From Aquabacterium sp. A7-Y (lineage in GTDB: Bacteria; Pseudomonadota; Gammaproteobacteria; Burkholderiales; Burkholderiaceae_C), in contig NZ_JAPFBW010000007.1 of NCBI RefSeq assembly GCF_026153205.1, forward strand, positions 1 to 64,000: a stretch of 64,000 nucleotides of DNA, read 5' to 3'. How positions within the stretch are numbered: the first letter of the stretch is position 1; every line of letters starts with the position of its first letter. This document shows positions 1-9,000 of this stretch, piece after piece. The notes under the pieces were generated by a model, which saw nothing but the letters and a program-made list of their open reading frames with translations, was not told where the DNA came from and searched no databases. The translations under genes and the position numbers were made by a program.

Positions 1-990
1 CCGTGCTCAGCGCGGCGAGGTCGGCGTCTGCATCGAGACGACCTGGGCCGTGGTCAATGCGGCGACCTGGATCGCCGTGAGGGCGGCGGCCTGGGCAGTC
101 GTCAGGGCCACCACCTGGCCGGTCGTCAGCGCGGCGATCTGCGCGGTCGTGAAGGCGGTGAGGTCGCCGGTGGCGAGCGCGGCAATGTTGGCCGTGGAGA
201 TCGCGCGCAGGTCGGCGGTCTCGATCGCGGCCAGCTGGGCGGTGCTCAGGGCGGTCAGCTGGGCACTGCTGAGGGCGGCCGCCTGCGTGGTGGTGAGGGC
301 GCGGACGTCAGCGGTCTGCAGCGCGGCGACCTGGGTCGTGCTCAGCGCGGCGAGCTGGGCGGTCTTCAGGGCCGCCACCTGGCCGGTGGTGAGGGCCACC
401 ACCTGGGCGGTGCTCAGCGCGGCGATGTCGGCGGTCTCCATGGAGGCGACCTGCGCGGTGGTCAGCGCGGCGACCTGACCCGCGGTGAGCGCCGCGGTCT
501 GCGCGGTGGTCAGGGCGACGACCTGCTGGGTGGTCAGCGCGGCGGCTTGCTGGGTGGTCAGCGCGGCGATGTCACCGGTGGCCAGCGAGGCGATGTTGGC
601 GGTGCTGAGGGCGCGCAGGTCGGCGGTCTCGACCGCGACCAGCTGGGCGGTGGTCAGGGCGGCCACCTGGGCGCTGGTGAGGGCAGCGGCCTGGGCGGTG
701 GTCAAGGCCTTGATATCGGCGGTCTCCACGGCCGCCACCTGCGTGGTGGTCAGCGCCGCGACCTGGTTGGTGCCGAGGGCTGCAACCTGGTGGGTACCCA
801 GGGCGACGATCTGAGCCGTGCTCAGGGCCGCCACGTTCGCCGTCGACAGGACACTCAGGTCCACGGTCTCGAGGGCCACGATCTGAGCCGTCGTCAGCGC
901 AGCGGCCTGGGCCGTCGACAAAAGTGCCCAATCGGCTGTGGTAAGGCTCTTGATGGAAGTGGTCGAAAGAGCCGCGATCTGGGCGGTCGA
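1..990 (-). repeat. Nested tandem repeat: 24-bp unit inside a 408-bp super-repeat
   Basis: The coding sequence consists of 24-bp units (one octapeptide each). These group into a higher-order period of 408 bp, or 17 octapeptides. Units at about 303, 160 and 20 align with those at about 711, 568 and 428, each pair offset by 408. Special units carrying METADIAA or VETADLRA recur at the same place in each super-repeat, so the array grew by duplication of the long block as well as of the short unit. Confidence 0.8.
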
Positions 991-1014
991 CAGGGACGGG
1001 ATCAACGAGGCCAT
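7..1014 (-). CDS. Octapeptide-repeat protein, frameshifted near its left end
   Basis: The start is ATG at 1014, preceded by AGAGGA at a good distance. The product is built almost wholly from an eight-residue unit of the form A-L-x-T-x-[QD]-[VI]-x, for example ALTTAQVA, repeated more than 35 times. There is no signal peptide or catalytic motif. The frame stops at 7-9, but the stop is caused by one missing base near position 26: the paralogous unit 408 bases away (around 434) reads GTCGGCGGTC where this copy reads GTCGGCGTC. Restoring that base keeps the repeat open to the window edge, so the intended protein is longer and continues leftward. It diverges from the T6SS gene tssA. The role is unknown; a secreted or surface solenoid is only a guess. 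A sequencing error is possible. Confidence 0.75.
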   Translation of the reverse strand: MASLIPSLSTAQIAALSTTSIKSLTTADWALLSTAQAAALTTAQIVALETVDLSVLSTANVAALSTAQIVALGTHQVAALGTNQVAALTTTQVAAVETADIKALTTAQAAALTSAQVAALTTAQLVAVETADLRALSTANIASLATGDIAALTTQQAAALTTQQVVALTTAQTAALTAGQVAALTTAQVASMETADIAALSTAQVVALTTGQVAALKTAQLAALSTTQVAALQTADVRALTTTQAAALSSAQLTALSTAQLAAIETADLRAISTANIAALATGDLTAFTTAQIAALTTGQVVALTTAQAAALTAIQVAALTTAQVVSMQTPTSPR

Positions 1015-1524
1015 GTGGCAATCCTCTGTTTCTGGGCAAACGCTTCTTGTGCGCTCCGGGGCTCTGGCCCTCGGCGGCACCAGCCGGTCGTCGGTTCGGC
1101 AGGCCCTTGCCTGCAGTCCCGAAGTCCGGCCCTCATTTGTTACTAACTGAAACCTTTACGGTATGAACGGCATATCGACGGGCAGTCGGCAAACTTGATC
1201 GGCGCGATCGCGGTTTTCCGGCGGCGGCCCTGCGGACCTCGAAGAAGCGTGCGAAACCACACGCTCCGCTTTTGCAGCTTGGTCCGCCCTCCGACAGCGG
1301 GCAGACAAGGGGCTGCAAGCGATCAGTGCGACCGCTCAACGACCGGTCTTAAGCCCGGGTGAGCCGCTTAGGGAAAAACCTGCGTGGGAGCTGATGGCAG
1401 CGGCCGAGTCGATGGCGCGAGCGCCGGCCGACCCTCAAGTGAGGGAGGCCCACGACGCAGTTAGTAGTGGCAGGGCAGGGGGCGCTTCGTTATCCTTCCG
1501 CGACTTTTCTCTACCGTGCCGCCC
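1015..1524. other. Intergenic region between the repeat protein and tssA
   Basis: These 510 bases separate two divergent genes. The sequence is less GC-rich in places (around 1140-1165) and should hold both promoters. I could not identify clear -35/-10 pairs, operators or a small gene with confidence. Confidence 0.5.
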
Positions 1525-2598
1525 ATGGACCCCCAGCTGCTGGAACCGATCTCCGACACCGCCCCCTGCGGCGACAACCTCGCCTTCTCCTCGGAGTTCG
1601 ACGCCATCCAGGAGATGCGCCGCGAGGACGATCCCAGCCTGGACCAGGGGGAGTGGGTGACCACCTTGAAGGTGGCCGACTGGCGCGGCGTGGAAGCGCT
1701 GGCCGGCAAGCTGCTGGCCACCCGCACCAAGGACCTGCGCCTGGCGATGTGGTGGTGCGACGCGGCGGCGCGCAACCGGGGTTATGCGGGTCTCGCGGAG
1801 GGGCTGGAGTTGTGTGGCCGGCTGTGCGAGCGCTATTGGGCCGACCTGTACCCCGAGGGCGAGGACGGTGAGTGGGACCAGCGCATCGGCAACCTGGGCT
1901 GGCTGCTGCAGCGGGTGGTTTTCCTGGCGCCCATGCTGCCGGTGACCCAGGCCAAATCGGGCAGCTTCAGCCTGCGCGACCATGCGGCGGCCCGGGCCTT
2001 GCAGACGCAGATCGAGAAGTCGCCGCACGAGGCCGATCAGCTGTCCGAAGGCAAGGTGACGCTGGATGCCTTCCTGCGCGCCCAGCGCGAGACGCCGCAG
2101 GCGTGGCTGCTCGCTTGCGTGGCCTCCATCCGCGCGAGCGTGGCGGCGTTGGCCGAGCTGCAGCGGGTGGCGGACGAGCGCCTGGGCGACGAGGGCCCCA
2201 GCTTCGTTGCAGCCCGCGAGGCGCTGGCGTCCACCTTGCACGAGGTCGAGCGCATGGCGCGCGAATCGGGCGCGATGAGCAGCCCGAGCGGCACCGCCAC
2301 CGCCGATGTGACTGCCGACTCCGGCAGTGCAGCCCAAGCGGCGGAAACGCCCTCCGGCCCGGCCACGATCGGCGGCCCGATCCGCAGCCGCGCCCAGGCG
2401 CTCAACCAGCTGCGCGAGGTGGCCGACTACTTCCGCCGCACCGAGCCGCACAGCCCGGTCGCCTACCTGGCCGACAAGGCAGCCCGCTGGGGCGAGATGC
2501 CGCTGCACCTGTGGCTCAAGACCGTGCTCAAGGACCAGGGCTCGCTCGCGCACCTCGAGGAGCTGCTGGGGCTCGAGGGTCAGGACCAGGAACGCTGA
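1525..2598 (+). CDS. tssA: T6SS baseplate/cap protein TssA (ImpA)
   Basis: The 357-residue product has the ImpA N-terminal domain: an opening MDPQLLEPISDTAPCGDNL, then helical segments rich in W and R. The C-terminus carries the PHSPVAYL and WGEMPLHLWL segments typical of short TssA proteins. TssA binds the baseplate and the growing sheath in the cytoplasm and helps polymerise tube and sheath. I chose ATG 1525 over the in-frame GTG at 1516 because family members begin near MDP; no strong ribosome site is visible for either. It is the only core tss gene outside the two main blocks, and it is read away from the repeat-protein gene. The call rests on whole-length resemblance. Confidence 0.9.
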   Translation: MDPQLLEPISDTAPCGDNLAFSSEFDAIQEMRREDDPSLDQGEWVTTLKVADWRGVEALAGKLLATRTKDLRLAMWWCDAAARNRGYAGLAEGLELCGRLCERYWADLYPEGEDGEWDQRIGNLGWLLQRVVFLAPMLPVTQAKSGSFSLRDHAAARALQTQIEKSPHEADQLSEGKVTLDAFLRAQRETPQAWLLACVASIRASVAALAELQRVADERLGDEGPSFVAAREALASTLHEVERMARESGAMSSPSGTATADVTADSGSAAQAAETPSGPATIGGPIRSRAQALNQLREVADYFRRTEPHSPVAYLADKAARWGEMPLHLWLKTVLKDQGSLAHLEELLGLEGQDQER

Positions 2599-2605
2599 CG
2601 TGTTC

Positions 2606-2623
2606 GGGGCGCGCAAGCGCCCC
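2606..2623 (+). other. GC hairpin after tssA
   Basis: A perfect 7-bp inverted repeat GGGGCGC/GCGCCCC with a GCAA tetraloop starts 8 bases after the tssA stop. There is no T-tract behind it, so it may stabilise the 3' end or act with Rho rather than being a classical terminator. Confidence 0.4.
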
Positions 2624-2786
2624 TGTGGGTGCTCCCCCCGCAAACCGGTGCCCCTCTGGCGACTGAGGCGGTGAACCTCGCCCTATCTTTCTCTGGGCGA
2701 GCGCGGCTTCTGCTCGCCCGGTGCGACGCCTCGGGCCGATCTTGGCGCCGCTTGATTTTCCCTTCCTTCCGTCCCTGGAGGTCCCC

Positions 2787-4061
2787 ATGGCCGAGATCTA
2801 TGGCACCGATGGCGATGATGTCCTGATCGACCGTTCCGGCAACAACCACTCCATCCTCAACGCCAACTGGTCGGGTGGCGACGACACGATGGCCGGGGGG
2901 GACGGCGACGATGACTACCGCGTCAACTCGGAGGGCGATCGTGTGATCGAGTCGGTCGACGGAGGGTATGACACGGTGTACTCGAGGTTGTCGTTCTACC
3001 GCCTCGGCGACACCGTCGAGAGCCTGACGCTGGACGATGCGGGTCGGGGCGCTGGCGCCGCCCAGGACGGCGTGGGCAATGCGCTCGACAACGCCATGGC
3101 CGGCACGCAGGGCGACAACCGGCTCGACGGTGTGGGCGGCGATGATGTCTTGGTCGGCCTGGGCGGCCGGGACCGCCTGGCGGGCGGTGAGGGCCAGGAC
3201 TACCTCGACGGCGGCGACGGCAACGACCGGCTCGACGGAGGCTCTGGCGACGACGAGCTTGCGGGCAGCGCCGGCGAGGACGTGCTGCTCGGCGGGGCCG
3301 GCAACGACCTGCTGGACGGAGGCGGCGCCTGCGACGGGCGCGACCGCTTGTCGGGCGGTGCAGACCACGACATCTATGTGATCCGCGGCGACGAAACCAT
3401 CGTGGAAGCGGCCGACGGCGGCGTCGACACGGCCTGGAGCTACGTGAGCACCACGCTGAACGAGCACGTCGAGCACCTGGTACTTCTTTACGGGGCTCCC
3501 TCGGCCGTCAAGGGCGGGGGCAATGCCGGCGACAACACCCTCAGCGGCAACGACCTGGACAACCGCTTGTTCGGGCAAGGCGGCAACGACACGCTGTACG
3601 GTGCGGAAGGCCGCGACCTGCTCGTCGGGGACCGCGGCAATGATGAACTGCGCGGAGGGCCGGGCGAGGACTTTCTGCGCGGAGGGGAAGGACAGGACCG
3701 CCTGGTGTTCGGCACGCCCGAGGCGGGCCGAGGCGATAGCGTGGCGGACTTCCGGCAGGGCGAAGACACGATGGTGCTGCTCGACGAGCTGGACGCGCTT
3801 TTGCCGGGCAAGGTCGCCAACGGCATCGCCGGCTTGTCCTTCGAGACGGGGCGCCTGTCCGGGGACTGCTTCTTCAAGGGGCGCGGTGTCACCGGCCAAC
3901 AGGCGGGGAGCGCGGGCGGGATCTACGTCGACACACGCGACGGCACCGTCTGGTACAACCCGACCTCCTCTGAGATCGGCGACGAGCTGCGGCTCGCCCG
4001 GCTGTGCGACGAGGCCGCCGGCCGCCTCGATGCCGCCGACTTCGTCTACGGAGCCTTCTAG
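2787..4061 (+). CDS. RTX-type calcium-binding protein
   Basis: The 424-residue product opens MAEIYGTDGDDVL and is filled with glycine/aspartate nonapeptides of the GGxGxDxLx type, such as GGDGNDRLDGG and GGAGNDLLDGG, in two runs (about residues 105-190 and 260-310). These form calcium-binding beta-rolls in type I secreted proteins. The C-terminal ~115 residues (VFGTPEAGRGDSVADFRQGEDT onward, ending in ADFVYGAF) resemble the C-terminal secretion region of such proteins. No catalytic domain is visible. ATG 2787 follows TGGAGG at a suitable distance. No type I secretion ABC transporter or membrane fusion protein is seen in the window. It lies between tssA and the convergent ompA-like gene, so a link to T6SS is possible but unproven. 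Confidence 0.8.
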   Translation: MAEIYGTDGDDVLIDRSGNNHSILNANWSGGDDTMAGGDGDDDYRVNSEGDRVIESVDGGYDTVYSRLSFYRLGDTVESLTLDDAGRGAGAAQDGVGNALDNAMAGTQGDNRLDGVGGDDVLVGLGGRDRLAGGEGQDYLDGGDGNDRLDGGSGDDELAGSAGEDVLLGGAGNDLLDGGGACDGRDRLSGGADHDIYVIRGDETIVEAADGGVDTAWSYVSTTLNEHVEHLVLLYGAPSAVKGGGNAGDNTLSGNDLDNRLFGQGGNDTLYGAEGRDLLVGDRGNDELRGGPGEDFLRGGEGQDRLVFGTPEAGRGDSVADFRQGEDTMVLLDELDALLPGKVANGIAGLSFETGRLSGDCFFKGRGVTGQQAGSAGGIYVDTRDGTVWYNPTSSEIGDELRLARLCDEAAGRLDAADFVYGAF

Positions 4062-4212
4062 GCCGGCCCGTCGGCAGCCCTGCATCGGCCGGCAGCGCCG
4101 GTCTGCGGACGGCGGGCGATCGGGGCGAGAGGCTCGGTGTTTGCACTTCCCCCGAACCGGTACCCGGCGCACTTCTGACGCGGTGAACCGGCTCCTAATT
4201 CGTCTACGGCAG

Positions 4213-5055
4213 CTACTGACTCACGCGGAACTCGATGCGCCGATTGCGCGCCCGCCCGTCGGCACTCTGGTTGCTCGCGACCGGGCGATCCGGGCCGGCG
4301 CCGGAGATGCCGATGCGGGCCGAGTCGATGCCTTTGCCGCGCAGGTACTCGCGCACCGAGTCGGCGCGCGCGAGCGACAGCGCGATGTTGGCGTCGCGGG
4401 CGCCCAGCGCATCGGTGTGGCCGATGATCTCGATCTTGCGCGCGGCGACCTTCTTCAGCGCCGGCACCATCTCGTCAAGGATGCGCTGGCCCTCGGGCTT
4501 GATCACCGAGCTGCCGGCCTCGAACTCGATGATGCGGTTGGCGAGCGCGTCGTCCACCAGGTTCTGCTCGCTGGCCGCCACGCGCAGCGCGTTGCGGATG
4601 TTGTAGGTCGGGTTCAGGTGGGTCGCCATGTTGCTGGCGATCTGCTGGCGCTGCGCCTCGTTGGCCACCTCACCCTTGATGTCGATGCTGTTGCCCTGGA
4701 TGGAGAGCTGCCCCCGGGTGACCTGCTTGAGGTCGGGGCTCAGCATCTTCTGCACGTAGTTGGACCAGTTGGGCGGCGCCACCACCGCGCCCACCGAGAT
4801 CTGGTCGACCACACGGTCGGCGCCATACACCTCACGCAGCCGCGTCAGCACCTGGGCGCGGGTCGCTTCGTCGGGCACCGTGCCGCTCACGACCACCTGG
4901 TTGGGGGCCGCGGTGGCGCTGGTGATATGGGCCGGCGCGGAGTTGGCGGCGCCGTTGCCGGGGGCGGCTTGCTGCGCGGCGCAGGCCAGCGGCAGCAGGG
5001 CGGCGGCCAGCAGGGCGCGCACGGGCAGGGAAGGGAGTGCTTTCATACGCTTCAT
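4213..5055 (-). CDS. OmpA-family protein of the T6SS cluster, with BON-like repeats
   Basis: The 280-residue product has an N-terminal signal peptide (basic start, then a hydrophobic run ending around ACAAQ). Two BON-like stretches follow (about residues 40-100 and 105-160), then a C-terminal OmpA domain with FEAGSSVIKPEG, IEIIGHTDALG and a closing RARNRRIEF. The OmpA domain binds peptidoglycan non-covalently, which anchors T6SS membrane complexes to the wall. TssL here lacks its own OmpA domain, so this gene is a good candidate to supply that function. ATG 5055 overlaps the end of tagF by 4 bases, so it is the last gene of the tssM-tagF unit. An internal ATG at 5046 is also possible. Confidence 0.85.
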   Translation of the reverse strand: MKRMKALPSLPVRALLAAALLPLACAAQQAAPGNGAANSAPAHITSATAAPNQVVVSGTVPDEATRAQVLTRLREVYGADRVVDQISVGAVVAPPNWSNYVQKMLSPDLKQVTRGQLSIQGNSIDIKGEVANEAQRQQIASNMATHLNPTYNIRNALRVAASEQNLVDDALANRIIEFEAGSSVIKPEGQRILDEMVPALKKVAARKIEIIGHTDALGARDANIALSLARADSVREYLRGKGIDSARIGISGAGPDRPVASNQSADGRARNRRIEFRVSQ

Positions 5056-6038
5056 TCGCCGAGGAAGGCCTCGCGGTAGGTGTCCAGCGCCTGGCGCAGC
5101 GAGAGCTGCGGCTCGCGCAGGTAGCTCGACAGTTTTTTCACGCCGTAGTCTTCGTCGATGTAGTCCTCGACCCACTGGCTCTGGGTGAACTCGACGTTGT
5201 CGGTGGCGCAGGACTGCGGGTCCAGCACCGCGCGCAAGGTGCGCGGCGAGGCGCCGTTGAAGCCGATCACCAGGGCCGGGCGGCCGTCCACGCGGGTGAC
5301 GAAAACGGCCAGCTCGAAATCCCCGCGCTTGAGGAAACGCGACACCAGCTCCAGCCACAGGGTGGCGACGAAGGGGCGGTAGAGCGGGTCGTTGACCAGC
5401 GGCAGCAGCAGGCCCTTGTCCAGCCGCACGCTGCCTTGTGCCAGCACCGGCTGCAGCAGCATGCCGAGCGCCAGCAGGGTCTGGCGCACCGAGATGCGCT
5501 GGCCGGCCTGCTCCAGCATCGCCTCCAGGCCGCCCAGGGTCTGGATCTCTAGGAAGTCGACGAAGTTGGCCTGGTAGGCGCGTGGCACCACCTCCAGATC
5601 GACACGGGTGTGGGCCAGTTGCTGCTGCACCTCGGCGACATCCTCGGCGCTGTGCGCCAGGCGGGTCGAGTTCTCGAAGCGGGTCCACAGCCGGGTCAGG
5701 GCGAGCGGGCTGCGCGCCATGAATTCCAGCGGCTCCTGCACCTCGAAGGAGCCGGCCGTGATGAAGGGGAAACGCCGGCCCGAGCTGTCCTGGCTGGGGA
5801 TCATGTGACCGGCCAGCCCGACCTGCGTGCGCGAGCCGAGGAAGGCGAACTGCACCGGCGGGGCGGCGTCGTAGATCAGCTTCCAGCGCGGGTCGGTGGC
5901 CAGCAGCTCCATGGTCTGCGACAGCCAGTGGTCCAGGGTCTGGATCAGCGTGGTGCTGTTGGCACTGCGGATGAAGTCGCCTCTGGAGGGCACCTTGCCG
6001 AAATAGACCAGATTCACGGGAACGCTGGGCGAGTTCAT
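5052..6038 (-). CDS. tagF: T6SS-associated protein TagF (ImpM)
   Basis: The 328-residue product carries the TagF signature near the N-terminus (VYFGKVPSRGDFIR) and the GHMIPSQDSSGRRFPF segment. TagF is a cytoplasmic regulator; in Pseudomonas it represses T6SS post-translationally and works against the threonine phosphorylation pathway. No PpkA kinase, PppA phosphatase or Fha gene is visible in this window, so the partner is either outside it or absent. The start ATG overlaps the tssM stop by 4 bases and the tagF end overlaps the ompA-like gene, so the three are probably translationally coupled. The protein is longer than the ~220-residue core family, with an extra C-terminal half. Confidence 0.88.
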   Translation of the reverse strand: MNSPSVPVNLVYFGKVPSRGDFIRSANSTTLIQTLDHWLSQTMELLATDPRWKLIYDAAPPVQFAFLGSRTQVGLAGHMIPSQDSSGRRFPFITAGSFEVQEPLEFMARSPLALTRLWTRFENSTRLAHSAEDVAEVQQQLAHTRVDLEVVPRAYQANFVDFLEIQTLGGLEAMLEQAGQRISVRQTLLALGMLLQPVLAQGSVRLDKGLLLPLVNDPLYRPFVATLWLELVSRFLKRGDFELAVFVTRVDGRPALVIGFNGASPRTLRAVLDPQSCATDNVEFTQSQWVEDYIDEDYGVKKLSSYLREPQLSLRQALDTYREAFLGE

Positions 6039-9000
6039 TGGGCGCTCCCGGTGGCGGAGGAGGTGCTGGAGGCGGTGGTGGTCACCGCCGGCGTGCCGGC
6101 GGCAGCCGATTCGCCGGCGATCACGCGGGGCAGCACGGCGCCGCGCAAGCCCGCGGCCGACCCCTGGGCCGGTGTGGGCGCGGCATTGGCGGCCGGCGCG
6201 GCGCCCGGCGTGCTGATGATCTTCAGGTGCACGGCGACCGTCAGGTTGTTGGCGGTCCACTTCAGCTCGTGGCCGTTGGGCAGCCTGCGCCGCTGGGCGG
6301 AGTTGACCATCCTCTCCAGCCCGAAGCGGCCCGGGTGGTTGATGAACTCGATGGTCCTGCCGTCGAAGGTCTGGCCGGTGATGCGCACCCCCGGCGTGCC
6401 CTGGGGCCCGGGCCAGACGAAGTGAGTCCAGCTGGCCGTCGTGTTGCGGTAACGCATGACCTGGCCGTCGATCTCGACCGTGTACTCCATCAGTCCGGGC
6501 GCGGGCTGCGGCAGCAGCTGGAACACCGTCTGCTCGGCCGCGGGCGCAGCGGCGCCGCCCGAGCCGCCGCCGGAGCTCGCGCCCGACAGCGGCGCGACCC
6601 AGGCACCGAACTGGGTGGTGAACTCCGGCGCCAGCCGCACCCCCATGTCGGCCCAGGTGCGCGGCTTGAGGTCGTCGCCGGCACGGTGCACCAGCGGGCC
6701 CAGGGTCTTCTCCGAGAACTTGGCGATCGCACCTTCCGGGCCGAACACCTTGGCGATATCGGCCGGCGCGGCCTCGATCGAGGCGCTGCGGGTGAAGGGG
6801 TACTTGGGCGCCAGCGTCTTCTGGAAGAGTTCGTAGACCTCGGCGTTCCAGAGCCGGTTGATCTCGTTCTCGGCCGGGCGCACGACCACGCCGTAGGCCT
6901 GCATCAGCGGGCGCACCAGCAGCGGGCGCAGGGTCAGCTTGGCGGTGTCGCTCATGCCGACCAGCATCTGCTCGTCGACCAGGCGCAGCGCATCGGCCAG
7001 CTCCGAGCCGTTGTTCTCCAGCGTCTGCTTCATCAGCTCACGGCTGGCCGGGCCGGGGTCGCCCTGGGTTTTCATCTGGTTGAAGCGCGTGCGCACCTTG
7101 GACAGCGCGTCGAGGTAGCGGCGGATCAGCGGCGGCTGGTTCTCCGGCGGCAGCATCACGCGCGCCAGCCCGGCAAACTCCTTGCCGATCGGGCCCATCG
7201 GGACCGCCGCCCCCTGGCCCGGCTTGAGGTCGACGTTGACCTGCACGCCCGGCACCGACTGGCGCAGCACGGTCTGCTTGAACCAGTCGACAAAACCGCG
7301 TTGGCTCTGCTCGAGCTTGTGGTTGAGCAGCGAGGGGTTGTCCCAGGAGGTCTCGTCGTAGAGCGCCTGCATCAGGCGGCCGATGGGCGAGGTGGCCGGG
7401 TCGCCGAGGCGGTTCATGCGCCCCACCGCCTGGTCGAAGCTCGCGAACTCCTGCACGCTCACGCCCTGCATGAACTTCTGCCACTCGCGCACGTACTCGG
7501 TCTTGTACATGTGCACCAGGGCCTTCTGGATCTGCTCGGGGCTGCCTTCCAGGCTGAGGTCGTCGACCACGGTGGTCTTGAGCACCCAGTCGTCGCTCTG
7601 CAGTTCCTTGTAGGCGGCGTCCTTGATCGCGTTCTCGACGAACTCGTCCCAGGCGCGGCGGGTGAAGGCGCCCGAGATCGCGTAGCTGCCGGCGATGACG
7701 TCCTTGTCCAGCTCGCCGACCAGGTTGGCGACGGTGACGGGCGGGAACTGCGTCGAAGCCTTGGCCTTGATCTCGGAGTAGACCCGCTCGCGGGCCGGCA
7801 TGCCTTTGATCACGCGGCGCAGGTTCTCACGCGTCTGGTCCAGCAGCGCGAGGTTGTTCTGCACCACCGGGAACTGCGCGTCGGCGAGCTGGGTGACCGT
7901 GAAGGAGATCAGGCTCTCGGCGCTGCGGATCATCTGCTCGCGTGGCATGGTGCCGCGGTTGGTCTCCAGCCAGCCGCGCCAGAAGCGGGTCAGCTGGTCG
8001 CTCAGGTGGCCCGGCTCGGCACGGCTGCGGTCGGCCAGCATCAGGTAGCTCTTGAGCGCGTTGTACGCATCGGTGACGTCGGTGGGCGAGGCGGCGCTGT
8101 AGTGGGTCGGCAAGGGCTGCGCGCGCACGACAGAGGCCTGCGCATTGGCGGCCGCCGCCGCGGCCTGCGGCGCGGAGCTGGCACCCGCCGAGGCGGGCGA
8201 GACCGGCTGCAGCTGGCCGGGGTTGGCGTTGACCTCGGCCAGGTAGCTTTCGATGCTGGTGGCCACGGGCTGCAGCAGCACCTCCTGGATGCCGGCGAAG
8301 TACTCGCGCTTGAGCTGTTCCTCGACCGCCTTGCCCTGGTAGAGGCCCAGGCTCAGCGACCAGGGCCGCCGCTCGCGATAGGACTGCAGCTGCACCAGAC
8401 GGTCTCGCAGCACTTCGAGCGCCTCCAGTCGGGACTGCAGGTCAGTGCGATTGGCCTGCAGCTTGACGACCTGGTTCAGGTCGGCCTGCACGTTCTCGAC
8501 CAGCTGGCGGTTGCCGGCATAGGACCAGGTCCAGGCCGCGAGCGCAACGCCCAGCGCCGCGACGCCGCCGAAAAAGGCCGCATAACGCCAGCGCAGCTTG
8601 TCGCGGCTGTTGTACTGCTTGACCAGGTTGCGGTCGGCGAACACGACCTTGGAGAACAGGTCCTTCAGGAAAAAGCCGGTCTGCGAATAGACCTCGGCCG
8701 TCGTGCCGGGCTGCAGCTGCAGCGCGAAACGCTGCGCCACCCGCTCGCTGGAACGGCTGGTCGAGGCACCCTGCTGCACCGCGCTGGTGAAGTAGAAGCC
8801 GCGGAAGATGGGCCGGAACTGGAAGGGGTTCTCTTCGAACAGCGTGGTCAGGAAGGTGCGCAGCACCGGCTTGAGCGAGGCGAATTCGAGCGGGAAGGTG
8901 AGCACCCCCGGCGGCAGCTTCTCGCCGCGGTGCAGCGACATGCGTGCCACCGAGGAAGCCTTCAGGCCTTCGTAGAGCTCCTCGAAATGACGCTCGAACT

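Noticed and set aside
1-990. CRISPR array considered because of the regular repeats at the left edge
   Set aside because: Units of 24 bp are contiguous without spacers and translate into a regular octapeptide, so it is a coding repeat.
4213-5688. Larger open frame suggesting a 491-residue OmpA fusion
   Set aside because: The extra N-terminal part is antiparallel-frame noise within tagF. The signal peptide and coupled ATG at 5055 mark the real start.
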